Positions 21,195 through 28,799 of a stretch of 50,709 bases of DNA are shown in pieces (positions within the stretch are counted from its first letter, which is position 1; every line of letters starts with the position of its first letter). The stretch is from Moritella sp. PE36. Lineage in GTDB: Bacteria > Pseudomonadota > Gammaproteobacteria > Enterobacterales > Moritellaceae. The DNA is taken from positions 1-50,709 of the forward strand of contig NZ_ABCQ01000032.1 of NCBI RefSeq assembly GCF_000170855.1, in the 5' to 3' direction. The notes below the pieces were generated by a model. The model made no database searches. It saw only the letters and a program-made list of their open reading frames with translations, and was not told where the DNA came from. The position numbers and the translations under genes were made by a program.

Positions 21195-22733
21195 TTAAGA
21201 TATATCGAGAGTTACATCTACATGAGGCATTTTAATTATAACCTCACCTTTAGTTTGATTAATAAATATATCGTTATTCATTGATTTCATAAAGATAGAA
21301 CCATCTTGATTAAAATCACAAACGTCTAATATAGTTGACAGATTAATAATGAATTCTGCGCGGTTATCGTCATTAGATAGATCTTTAGACAGTTCGCTAA
21401 TTTTTTTATACGCGCCCTCTATACCGCCAAACTTATTAATGGTCGATATATCCTCAAGCGTCTTATATATTTTGTTGTTAATATTTTCTAAATCTACGTT
21501 TAATGATTTTATTTTATCTTTAATAATATCAATACCAATTTCAGATATTAGATCCGCTAACTGTTCGATCTTAATTTCTAGGGCTGCTTTGTCGTTCTTC
21601 AATGATCCTAGCGTACCCCTAAGGTAAGCAACGCGCTCTACAGCTTCGTGTTCGTGTGGCATGTTCTCAAGCAGTCCAGCAACAACGATAACGATGGCCT
21701 CAACGTACTTATAACGAAAGCTAGGAAGCTTACATTTTTCATTATTATACTTTCGGCTAGAGCATGTTAAATATCTGTAGTCCTGGATCTCTCCGCTTGC
21801 TGGATATTGCTTTTTTCCATGCAGATAGAGGTTCATGCCGCAAACGCCGCATTTAGCAATTTTAGTAAGGATATTTGATGTTTTTAGATTTGATAGTATC
21901 GGATCTGAGTTAGTAGAGTTGCGCCTTTTAATCTCTGCCTGGGTTAAATAAAAGGTGTCTTTGGATATTACGCCAGGGTAAAAGTCTTCGTGCTGGAACG
22001 TTCTAACGTCTAATAGGCCATAAGTTGCCTTGTTAACTAATATTTGCCTAACTGATGTTTGACCCCATTTCTTAGCAGATCCAAGGGTGTTAATGTTCAT
22101 ATCATTTAACAGTCTTGCAGTTGCAGACATTGATTTATTATCGAGGTACTTTTCAAAACATAACTTAACTGATTTTGATAAATCATTTAATATATATTTC
22201 TTGTTCTGTTCGTCATAGGTAAACCAGGCAGGACTTTTAAGTTTTGGAGTTTCACCGCTTTCTATTAATTCCCTTTTTACACTCCAAACTTTTGCGGCTG
22301 AATTAGATTTTTTTAGTGATGATTTCTTTGCTTCCCATAATTCAATAAATTTAAAAATTAGATTATGGATAGCATTCGGTTCATCTTTAGTATAAATATG
22401 ATCGCAATCTGTGGTAGCCATGTTAATTCCAAGGCTCATAAGTAAATATATGTCAGCATAAAAATTATGGACGTTCTCTCTATCTATTTCGTTAATATCC
22501 CCGAATAACAATACGATAGGTTTAGATAGTGTTGATTCATCAGAAAGTGCTCCAAGCTTGCCCTGGAAAACTAGCCTTTTTATATCTGAAATTGAATCTA
22601 TAAAGAATCTGCTTTTATTTATATCTATATTTATTATATTGGCGTTATTATCTTTAACCCATTTTGATTCTTTCTTAGATATTTTAGAACTATCTATAAA
22701 ATATCTATATAAAATAACGTTGCAGTCTGTCAT
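21195..22733 (-). CDS. Atypical large serine-recombinase-like protein
   Basis: This 512-residue protein has the layout of a large serine recombinase: a catalytic-like N-terminus (1-130), a recombinase domain (about 190-270: LNDMNINTLGSAKKWGQTSVRQILVNKATYGL), a zinc ribbon (KCGVCGMNLYL...LTCSSR...CKLPS, about 295-345) and a C-terminal coiled coil. The catalytic part is unusual. The expected Y-x-R-x-S start reads LYRYFIDSS, and the D-R-L-x-R loop is IDRENVHN, which keeps Asp-Arg but loses the second Arg. It may be an integrase that has changed function, a plasmid dimer resolvase or a DNA-binding regulator. It stands alone with its own terminator. Confidence 0.78.
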   Translation of the reverse strand: MTDCNVILYRYFIDSSKISKKESKWVKDNNANIINIDINKSRFFIDSISDIKRLVFQGKLGALSDESTLSKPIVLLFGDINEIDRENVHNFYADIYLLMSLGINMATTDCDHIYTKDEPNAIHNLIFKFIELWEAKKSSLKKSNSAAKVWSVKRELIESGETPKLKSPAWFTYDEQNKKYILNDLSKSVKLCFEKYLDNKSMSATARLLNDMNINTLGSAKKWGQTSVRQILVNKATYGLLDVRTFQHEDFYPGVISKDTFYLTQAEIKRRNSTNSDPILSNLKTSNILTKIAKCGVCGMNLYLHGKKQYPASGEIQDYRYLTCSSRKYNNEKCKLPSFRYKYVEAIVIVVAGLLENMPHEHEAVERVAYLRGTLGSLKNDKAALEIKIEQLADLISEIGIDIIKDKIKSLNVDLENINNKIYKTLEDISTINKFGGIEGAYKKISELSKDLSNDDNRAEFIINLSTILDVCDFNQDGSIFMKSMNNDIFINQTKGEVIIKMPHVDVTLDIS

Positions 22734-22858
22734 GTTGTGGACTCATTTAAATATCATGGTCTATGTATAACACATTAACTTTGTTATTAAAAATGGTTTA
22801 CCTCAACTATCGGAACAGCAACGTCATAATATGTCAAAATCTTATCAATTATAAAGCC

Positions 22859-23560
22859 TTACTGAGTTATAAATTTATTATAAGATTCGTGAGTCATTAG
22901 CTTTAATTTGGCAGGTAATCCAGACTTTTCAATTAGAACAGCTCTGAATGTCTTGAATTCTGCAACTCTATACTCATCATTACAATTTAGTTTTCTAAGT
23001 GAATCAGAGTTAACTGCTTGAATTAACTTAATAGAATTTTCAAAATTAACGCCTTTCCCAATCTCTATTTTTTTAGTTTCAATTGAAAATGTATTATTTA
23101 ATTTTGATGCGGCTTTAAAAAAAGATTTAGAATAATGAAGTAATGAGGCATTTATATTTAATTTAACCTCTATCTCTTTGTTAGATATACCATTGTTATG
23201 CATATTAAGTGCCTTACCGCCGATTTCGAATTTTTCTAGTATCGTTTTAGCTTTAGCGTATGGCTTTCTGGTAGGTGTTAGCTTTGTCTTTGCTATGTGA
23301 GCAGATAGAGCGTCAACCTTTGGGGCTTCTGTGGTAACTATATCAGATGATATATCTCCAATTGATAAGCCTAGAGTTTTAAGCATATCTCTTACGGTTT
23401 CTATATCAGTGTTTTTATTCTGAGCTGAGTCTATAGAGGTTTTGAAGTGTTCAAGCTGTGACTTATCAAACTTGGTAAATATGCTAGTTAGCTGGTCGCC
23501 TGATAACAATACTGCTTCTCTAAATATTGTCGAAATTGCTGGTCTTACTTCAATCATCAT
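22859..23560 (-). CDS. Hypothetical protein with HTH-like region; possible regulator
   Basis: This 233-residue basic protein is not recognised. Its middle has a plausible helix-turn-helix (GGKALNMHNNGISNKEIEVK..., residues ~115-140) preceded by a helical N-terminal half. It is transcribed away from a region holding two inverted repeats built on CTGATC (23665-23735), so it may be an autoregulated repressor or replication regulator. No ordinary CI- or Cro-like repressor was found elsewhere, which makes this one of few candidates. The ATG at 23560 or 23557 may be used. Confidence 0.55.
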   Translation of the reverse strand: MMIEVRPAISTIFREAVLLSGDQLTSIFTKFDKSQLEHFKTSIDSAQNKNTDIETVRDMLKTLGLSIGDISSDIVTTEAPKVDALSAHIAKTKLTPTRKPYAKAKTILEKFEIGGKALNMHNNGISNKEIEVKLNINASLLHYSKSFFKAASKLNNTFSIETKKIEIGKGVNFENSIKLIQAVNSDSLRKLNCNDEYRVAEFKTFRAVLIEKSGLPAKLKLMTHESYNKFITQ

Positions 23561-23664
23561 TTTTACTCAGTGGGTGTTAGTTGAAAGCACCATAGAGAAT
23601 TTGTGACACATACGCAAAAAATTAAGCAAAATAATCGACTTAACTGCATTATGTATAGAATGTG

Positions 23665-23735
23665 ATCTGATAAGCGATCAGATAATAAGCTATACCAGCT
23701 CATAAAATGTGATCACTATCTGATCGTAATAGTGA
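23665..23735. promoter_or_regulatory. Operator-like inverted repeats
   Basis: ATCTGAT-AAGCG-ATCAGAT (23665-23683) and TCACTAT...ATAGTGA (23713-23735) are inverted repeats. Each is preceded by AATGTGATC, and CTGATC recurs inside and after the second. They lie just upstream of the divergent 22859-23560 gene and look like binding sites for a dimeric regulator. Confidence 0.6.
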
Positions 23736-23857
23736 CACAATCTGATCAAATGTCATGTATATAACGTATGACTATGATTTATAAAAAAAAGACTATACAT
23801 ACTTATAAAATATATAGTGTCAATACCCATTTAATACTAACGCGCTCCGCTTGCATC

Positions 23858-23917
23858 CTGCCTAAACCGTGTCGCCTAGATTAGCAAAGACACGCTAATC
23901 ACGACACTCTCAGGCAG
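23858..23917. ncRNA. Compact three-part hairpin
   Basis: Nested helices CTGCCT/AGGCAG (6 bp), GTGTCG/CGACAC (6 bp) and GATTAGC/GCTAATC (7 bp) stack with small internal loops around AAAGACAC. The nesting of three perfect helices is unlikely by chance. It could be an RNA element or a replication-origin hairpin; the strand is not resolved. Confidence 0.5.
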
Positions 23918-24501
23918 TCTAGTACCTATTTTGTTAGCTGAGAATGATTATTATTATGGATATTAGATGATTAGCACTGAAAGCTTTTACGGCTTTTTGT
24001 AAAAACTGTAAGGGCTGCCTCGCGGTCAGCGTCCTAAACATAAAACCAAGTGATTAAGTTCAATGTGTGTGTTGTAAGGCTTGCGCAGCATACAATACCC
24101 CCTAGCCCGTAGCATCATTAAATGCTTTCAAGGCGTAGGAGGAGGTTGTGGTATTAATCTAATTAAAGATTTAAGTCAGTCCCACATGCTTTAAGGTCAT
24201 CGTATAGTATTTCTTAACATACCTACCAGGGGCGACTCATTACAGACCGCGCAAACATCCTGGCGTAGCTACTCGCTTAAATTACCCTAACTGGTCAGCT
24301 TAACTAGCTTTTCACTCCGCTTTAGCCGTGGCCTATAGCATCGCGTTCTAGCTGACTTTAAAACTCAACTTGTCGAACCGTGAAATCAAGCGGGGATTTT
24401 AAACCCTCGTTGGCATCCATCTGGGTATCGCTCTGGGTTTGGTTATCCAGCTAGCACGATATTTACCCCGAATGGCGATCGGACATATAAACAAGTTAAG
24501 G

Positions 24502-24680
24502 CAGGGAAAAATAAATTGGAATTTTTTCGAAGTGTCCTATATAATTAAGGAGTACGAAAACGTTTATTTTCCCTGACGTTCTTACATTCATTCAAATAAA
24601 CCAGTCCGCCAAGATAGAGTTATTTGAATGATAAAAATGATTGAAAAGAAAAGCTGATTCTAACGAGTCGGCTTTTTTTT
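24502..24680 (+). ncRNA. Candidate plus-strand regulatory RNA (three hairpins)
   Basis: CAGGGAAAAATAAA pairs with TTTATTTTCCCTG across a 47-nt loop. CATTCAAATAA (24589) then pairs with TTATTTGAATG (24620-24630), and a strong terminator closes the stretch. There is no ORF with a start site. The form is that of a small regulatory RNA such as a copy-number or immunity RNA; no promoter was fixed. Confidence 0.48.
24652..24680 (+). terminator. Intrinsic terminator
   Basis: AGCTGATTC-TAAC-GAGTCGGCT (9 bp with two G.T) is followed by eight T on the plus strand. It lies 70 bp before the iterons and shields parA from upstream transcription. Confidence 0.88.
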
Positions 24681-24745
24681 CGACTTCGAAACTCACTCTA
24701 TAGATCATTTCCGATCAGATCAAGATCTTTATTTCACCAAGCCTA

Positions 24746-24866
24746 ACAAACATACTACAAACATACTGAGATAGCGTGTTACACATGCTACAATCATTAA
24801 CTGTTATGTTTCTGTGAATTTTATTTGAAATGTAGTGTGTTTGTAGTATGTTTGTAGTATGCTTTC
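24746..24866. repeat. Partition-type iterons upstream of parA
   Basis: Two head-to-tail 11-bp copies of ACAAACATACT (24746-24756, 24757-24767) face inverted copies AGTGTGTTTGT (24834-24844), AGTATGTTTGT (24845-24855) and a weak one (24856-24866). The strict 11-bp step matches one helical turn and suits ribbon-helix-helix dimers. It overlaps the parA promoter zone, so it could be both centromere and operator. Confidence 0.75.
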
Positions 24867-24912
24867 AGCGTGTAAAACATGCTACATTTAATATATTTGT
24901 GATGGAGATCGA

Positions 24913-25602
24913 ATGTCTAACATAGAAAAAGTCGCTATTAGAGGCGAAAAGAAATCAAAAAACATTATTGCTATCATCTCTCAAAAAGGTGGATCTAGTA
25001 AATCTTCAACTGCGATGCAGTTAATATCATTTCTTCTTCAGAGTGGGAGAACCGTTTGCTTAGTTGATGCAGATAGGCAGGGTACGCTTGCAAGGTGGGG
25101 GCAGGATAGAAAGCTAGAAAAAGATTTACCTCAACCAACTATAATTCAAATTTATGATGATATAGCGGCAACGCTTCATGATATGAGCAAGATTTTTGAT
25201 TATGTAATTGTTGATACTGCTGGCCGTGATGCGCCAGAAATATACTCTGCACTTGCTATCTCACACAAAGCAATTGTAAGCATAAGGCCTAGCCAAGTCG
25301 ATTTAGATACATTGGAAACAATGGATAGAGCAATAAGAAGATCTAAAAAGATTAACCCTAATGATCTATCCGCTCATATATTGTTTACTCAATGCCCTAC
25401 TAATGCAAATTCTAAAGAAGTCATAGAAGCTAGAGAATATGCAGAAGATTATGACGAAATGACAGTTTTGAAAAATGTAGTAAAAGAAAGGGTTGTTTAC
25501 AGACATTCTGCCAGTGAGGGTAAAGGCGTAATTGAAATGAATGACTCAAAAGGAATTATTGAGTGTAATAATTTTATTAAAGAAATATTAAAGGCTGACT
25601 AA
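24913..25602 (+). CDS. parA: ParA partition ATPase (type Ib-like)
   Basis: This 229-residue Walker ATPase starts its core with IISQKGGSSKSSTAMQL, a deviant Walker A (KGGxxKS) near residues 24-32. VDADRQGT follows, and Walker B YVIVDTAG is near 98. It lacks the N-terminal HTH of long ParA proteins, so it is of the short ParF-like kind. It would form ATP-dependent patterns on the nucleoid and move the plasmid through its partner, whose gene starts at the ParA stop (1-nt overlap). GGAG precedes the ATG. Confidence 0.92.
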   Translation: MSNIEKVAIRGEKKSKNIIAIISQKGGSSKSSTAMQLISFLLQSGRTVCLVDADRQGTLARWGQDRKLEKDLPQPTIIQIYDDIAATLHDMSKIFDYVIVDTAGRDAPEIYSALAISHKAIVSIRPSQVDLDTLETMDRAIRRSKKINPNDLSAHILFTQCPTNANSKEVIEAREYAEDYDEMTVLKNVVKERVVYRHSASEGKGVIEMNDSKGIIECNNFIKEILKAD

Positions 25603-26030
25603 TGGCAGTAAAAAAAAGAGATAGACCTAGTGATGATAAATCTTCACAAGAACATAAGCACATTGATCCAATAGCTGAACACCTAAAAAAAACAGAAGGA
25701 GATCGACAGGTTAATATGTCGTCTGCTGATGGTGGTAAAACTGTAAAAATTGCAGACTTGCCAATATGGGAACAGGATTTAAACGATGTTTATGTTGATC
25801 CTAGACCAAGAGCAAATACCAAAGGCGAAATAAAACCTCAAGATGGTAATGCTGGTTTCAAGTTTGAATGTAGATTAAGTGAGCATCACGGTAAATGGTT
25901 AGATTACATAGCAGCTAAAGACGGAAGAACTAGAAACGGAATGATAGTTCATTTGATAAATGAGCTTATAGAAGAAAAAATGCTTGAGATAGCATCTAAA
26001 AATGATGGTGAAGAAATAGTAAAAGGTTGA
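25602..26030 (+). CDS. Partition DNA-binding partner (ribbon-helix-helix)
   Basis: This 142-residue protein has a disordered, charged N-terminal half and a C-terminal ribbon-helix-helix: strand FKFECRL, helix SEHHGKWLDYIAAKDG, turn RTRN, helix GMIVHLINELIEEKM. It has the form of ParG/ParR-like centromere-binding proteins that work with short ParA ATPases. It starts on the last base of the parA stop. Copies of the same iteron array lie before parA and after this gene. Confidence 0.8.
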   Translation: MAVKKRDRPSDDKSSQEHKHIDPIAEHLKKTEGDRQVNMSSADGGKTVKIADLPIWEQDLNDVYVDPRPRANTKGEIKPQDGNAGFKFECRLSEHHGKWLDYIAAKDGRTRNGMIVHLINELIEEKMLEIASKNDGEEIVKG

Positions 26031-26041
26031 TATGCAGTGCT

Positions 26042-26090
26042 ACAAACATACTATAATCATACTAAGTTAGTGTGTTTGTAGTATGTTGCA
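26042..26090. repeat. Partition-type iterons downstream of the par genes
   Basis: ACAAACATACT (26042-26052), a degenerate copy (26053-26063), AGTGTGTTTGT (26069-26079) and a degenerate copy AGTATGTTGCA (26080-26090) repeat the two-plus-two inverted layout found before parA. The par genes are thus bracketed by matching sites. Confidence 0.75.
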
Positions 26091-26102
26091 ATCTCGTTAT
26101 TG

Positions 26103-26130
26103 TTGACATTTACCATGCTAACGGTAATAA
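26103..26130 (+). promoter_or_regulatory. Sigma70-type promoter overlapping a terminator
   Basis: TTGACA (26103-26108), a 16-bp spacer and TAATAA form a strong consensus promoter. Its start point falls near 26137, inside the left arm of the terminator hairpin that follows, so its own transcripts would escape that terminator. Confidence 0.7.
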
Positions 26131-26131
26131 T

Positions 26132-26162
26132 AGCCTCATCTTTTGGATTGAGGCTTTTTTTT
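26132..26162 (+). terminator. Intrinsic terminator after the par genes
   Basis: AGCCTCA-TCTTTTGGAT-TGAGGCT is followed by eight T on the plus strand. It ends the par transcript and abuts the next start codon (26163). Confidence 0.85.
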
Positions 26163-26915
26163 ATGGATAGAACACCGAAAGACATGTTGATCGGTAGCGA
26201 GTTTAAAACTAATCACGGAATAGCTAAGTTGTTGCAATACAAATCTGCAACGGAAGTTATTGTTAAATTTATTGATTCTGGGATTGTTAGAACAACTTTC
26301 TCTCAATCTCTGCGTAAAGGCAGGGTTACTGATCCGAGTAATCCAAAAGGATTAGGGGTTAGAGTCCCAAATGATATTCAAGTCGGCAATATTTTTGATT
26401 CAAAGCGTTATGGAAAGTTTGAAATTTTAGAATATGTAAGCAGTGGAAGAATAAGGATTAAGTTTTTAAATACTGGATTCGAGACATTTGTAAAGGCTTA
26501 TCATGTAAGAAATGGCAGCATTAAAGATCCATATGAAAAGATTGTTTGTGGCGTTGCTTGTATTGGCGTAATACCCAAAGGCGCAGCGTGGGATCATAAA
26601 AAAATAAAAGACACGCGAGCTTATAAGGCTTGGCAGAAGATGATAGAACGTTGCTATGACAAGGCAACGCAAAACAGGCAACCAACGTATAAAGGTGCGT
26701 TAGTGTGTAAAGAGTGGCTATGTTTTGAAAACTTCTTAAAGTGGTTTAACGAGACATACCCGAAAGACGGAAAACTATACTGCTTAGATAAGGATAGCGT
26801 TAAAATTGGAAATAAGTTTTATTCTCCTGATCATTGCATCTGGCTAACGCGAATAGAAAACTTAAATGAAATGAACGTTCGAGTTGGTAATAAACGAAAG
26901 AAACGAAATAAATAA
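26163..26915 (+). CDS. Phage protein with HNH-like C-terminal region
   Basis: This 250-residue protein starts at MDRTPKDMLIGSEF; an upstream extension to 26100 would run through a promoter and terminator and is rejected. Two similar N-terminal repeats (residues ~8-45 and ~65-105, G..F...RYG...ILEY.S..RI.IKFL.TGFET) are followed by Y..WQKMIERCYD...YKGALVCKEWLCFENFLKWF and LDKD...GNKFYSPDHCIWLT. This is the pattern of a common phage family related to homing or AP2/HNH proteins. The nuclease residues are not clear, so DNA binding is safer than cutting. It is probably leaderless or nearly so. Confidence 0.7.
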   Translation: MDRTPKDMLIGSEFKTNHGIAKLLQYKSATEVIVKFIDSGIVRTTFSQSLRKGRVTDPSNPKGLGVRVPNDIQVGNIFDSKRYGKFEILEYVSSGRIRIKFLNTGFETFVKAYHVRNGSIKDPYEKIVCGVACIGVIPKGAAWDHKKIKDTRAYKAWQKMIERCYDKATQNRQPTYKGALVCKEWLCFENFLKWFNETYPKDGKLYCLDKDSVKIGNKFYSPDHCIWLTRIENLNEMNVRVGNKRKKRNK

Positions 26916-26916
26916 C

Positions 26917-26949
26917 AAAAAAGCCCGCAAGTGAACAGACTCGCGGGCT
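26917..26949 (-). terminator. Hairpin terminator (minus-strand T-run)
   Basis: AGCCCGC...GCGGGCT with an inner AGT/ACT pair lies just after the stop at 26915. The T-run is on the minus strand; on the plus strand it is followed by AATCGG. It may insulate against antisense reading or end plus-strand transcripts weakly. Confidence 0.6.
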
Positions 26950-27004
26950 AATCGGCGCAATCCTTGCGCGTGTACCGTTAATAATCTGATGGACAATTAA
27001 CAAA

Positions 27005-27913
27005 ATGAATAATACACACAACACGAATTTTTTAAAAGCATTAATATTTATTACTGGCGCTGCTGTTGCTTATTATAGCGCAACGCTTACATATCAGTTT
27101 ATGTCCAGCCTATCCCCTACCCTGGGAAAAATCGGCGTATTATTCGAATTTATTAAATTCTTTCTTCCGATGGTCGCTCTGTATGCGTTCAAGACAAACA
27201 AAAACATTCGAGGTTATGCGTTATCTTCAATAGGTTTAATGCTTGTCGCTATGAGCTTTACAGCGTCATTTATTGCCGTTGATGCTGGTTTTGATGAGAA
27301 TCGTAAACAATCAGCCGAGTTTCTAGCGATTAATCAACAAATAGACCTGTTAACCGTCCAGGCTTATGAGATTCGAAGCCAGGCTAGATCCCTACCCTTT
27401 GACTACATCACCAAGCGATCACAACTAAACGACCAGGCTGTTAATATTGAAAACAATATATCTGAGTTAATTGGTGATCGGGCATCATTAAAAACTGACA
27501 GCATAGCTGACCTATACGGCGAATATATTGCGATTGCATCAGCCGTGATAATCGAACTGTTAACTGTATCGACAACGATTGCAATTAGCCTTTTATCGTC
27601 AAGCGTCCCTAACGTTACACCGCAGGACAATAAGAAACAGGGCGTTACACGTACCCCGTCCGCGCCAGGTTTGGCAACGGTTGAGGTGGTACGCGAGGCT
27701 GAACCAGTTAAACAACAAATTACATTCATGGCTAAACAGAACGTAGAACAGGAAATAAAAGAGGCCGTTATTGTAAAGGTAGTTAAGCCAAGTGTGCGAG
27801 GTGTCAGAGCCGCGTTTAACGGCATTAGCAACGGGCGCATTAGTGCGGTATTGTCAGAGTTAGGCGAGGCAGGGGTATTGGCTAGAAATGGGAACGGGTG
27901 GAAATATGCTTAA
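27005..27913 (+). CDS. Membrane protein with coiled coil and C-terminal winged-helix-like domain
   Basis: This 302-residue protein has three hydrophobic segments in the first 100 residues (ALIFITGAAVAYYSATLTY, FFLPMVALYAF, IGLMLVAMSFTASFIAV), then a polar helix (~105-160), a fourth membrane segment (~175-198), a charged linker, and a last ~45 residues (PSVRGVRAAFNGISNGRISAVLSELGEAGVLARNGNGWKY) that look like a winged helix. A membrane-tethered DNA-binding protein would be unusual. It might link the plasmid to the envelope, sense signals or block superinfection. No family was recognised. Confidence 0.68.
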   Translation: MNNTHNTNFLKALIFITGAAVAYYSATLTYQFMSSLSPTLGKIGVLFEFIKFFLPMVALYAFKTNKNIRGYALSSIGLMLVAMSFTASFIAVDAGFDENRKQSAEFLAINQQIDLLTVQAYEIRSQARSLPFDYITKRSQLNDQAVNIENNISELIGDRASLKTDSIADLYGEYIAIASAVIIELLTVSTTIAISLLSSSVPNVTPQDNKKQGVTRTPSAPGLATVEVVREAEPVKQQITFMAKQNVEQEIKEAVIVKVVKPSVRGVRAAFNGISNGRISAVLSELGEAGVLARNGNGWKYA

Positions 27914-27927
27914 TTATAGGGGTTACG

Positions 27928-28302
27928 ATGGGTTATTTTATAGGACATAGAAAATTTGTATTTAGCCAAAAAGAAAAAGATGATTTTAGAGATATGCGAG
28001 ATCAGCAATTTAGAGATCAGCGCGAAATATGGGACTTACAATTTATAACCGTGTGGCGATTGAAATCAGATAGGTTATGGACTGATAAGGCTATAGAGCA
28101 GTGGTTAGGCAAGCCAAAGAAAAAGGGAAAGTATAAAATATTCAATATTGGTGATGTTCGTATAATTGAGAAGAAGAAAGTATTTAAAGAGTGGTTAGAA
28201 CCTAGATTAGCTAAAAAACTATCTAAAGATGAATATTTTGAAATTCACAAAATACCAACAGATTTACAGCGTAAAAGATTGCTTGTGGAACTGAAAGGTT
28301 AA
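27928..28302 (+). CDS. Hypothetical basic protein (124 aa)
   Basis: This protein starts MGYFIGHRKFVFSQKEKDDFR at ATG 27928, preceded by AGGGG; the upstream ATG 27898 lies inside the previous gene. A DMRDQQFRDQREIWD helix is followed by a W..KSDRLWTDKAIEQWLGKP segment and a basic C-terminal half. It is reminiscent of small DNA-binding adaptors but no family was recognised. It is co-oriented with and 15 nt from the membrane-winged-helix gene. Confidence 0.65.
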   Translation: MGYFIGHRKFVFSQKEKDDFRDMRDQQFRDQREIWDLQFITVWRLKSDRLWTDKAIEQWLGKPKKKGKYKIFNIGDVRIIEKKKVFKEWLEPRLAKKLSKDEYFEIHKIPTDLQRKRLLVELKG

Positions 28303-28327
28303 TTAGCATACTGAATTAAAATAAAAC

Positions 28328-28354
28328 TATACTATGTCACGGTGACATAGTATA
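28328..28354. promoter_or_regulatory. Perfect 27-bp palindrome, operator
   Basis: Arms TATACTATGTCAC and GTGACATAGTATA flank a single central G. It lies in the 96-bp gap between two plus-strand genes, so it is a clear binding site for a dimeric regulator controlling the genes from 28399 onward. Confidence 0.8.
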
Positions 28355-28398
28355 TTAGACGCATCTACACAGACAGGCATTAAGCCGAGGCGAATAAG

Positions 28399-28521
28399 AT
28401 GACAAATTTAGAGAAAGCACAAAATTTAATGAATCGTGCAATTAGCATGATGAAGATTAACCCAGCGTTTGCAGAGCGTCTTTTTGAATCAGCAAAGATG
28501 GAGTTGATTAAATGTAAATAA
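28399..28521 (+). CDS. Small hypothetical protein (40 aa)
   Basis: This short ORF reads MTNLEKAQNLMNRAISMMKI... and ends AKMELIKCK. It is highly helical. It lies 45 bp after the 27-bp palindrome and 10 bp before the next gene. Such short helical proteins are common in phage early regions; coding is inferred from spacing and composition only. Confidence 0.5.
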   Translation: MTNLEKAQNLMNRAISMMKINPAFAERLFESAKMELIKCK

Positions 28522-28531
28522 AGAGGGTTAA

Positions 28532-28798
28532 ATGAAAATTACGATTGATGGTCGTGTTGTGACTAGAGAAGTTAAAGAGCCAACGCCCGAAGAAATTACG
28601 CTGGTTATGAATACGATCAAGGCCAAGTACGGGCTAGGGTGGTCTGGTGTTGCCTGTATATTCGGCATGAAGCCTAACGCTGGCTCTGCTATGAATATAA
28701 AGCACTGGTGCGCCGGACGGCGACAAATACCTTATATTCATTGGGTTACTGCAAAGTTAATCCTAGACGAGTATAAAATAGAAATATTAGAGGTTTAA
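28532..28798 (+). CDS. Small HTH-like regulator (88 aa)
   Basis: This 88-residue protein has a predicted four-helix, XRE-like region: EEITLVMNTIKAKYG, GWSGVACIFGMK, SAMNIKHWCAGRRQIPY, VTAKLILDEYK. The pattern resembles HTH proteins that read DNA through the second and third helices. It is a good candidate for binding the 27-bp palindrome 180 bp upstream. GAGGG precedes ATG 28532. Confidence 0.58.
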   Translation: MKITIDGRVVTREVKEPTPEEITLVMNTIKAKYGLGWSGVACIFGMKPNAGSAMNIKHWCAGRRQIPYIHWVTAKLILDEYKIEILEV

Positions 28799-28799
28799 A

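Larger units (their letters stand above)
23561..24912. other. 1.35-kb non-coding control region (operators, hairpins, possible origin)
   Basis: No credible gene was found on either strand. In order it holds operator-like palindromes (23665-23735), an A/T-rich segment, a compact triple-helix-stem hairpin (23858-23917), about 550 bp of GC-richer sequence with many short inverted repeats, two hairpins and a terminator (24502-24680), and 11-bp iterons before parA (24746-24866). It could contain the plasmid origin, a regulatory RNA, or both. Confidence 0.6.

Noticed and set aside
21195-23560. Protelomerase of an N15-like linear plasmid phage
   Set aside because: Neither gene here has tyrosine-recombinase or protelomerase pattern, no long perfect telomere palindrome was seen, and the ends overlap as in a circle.
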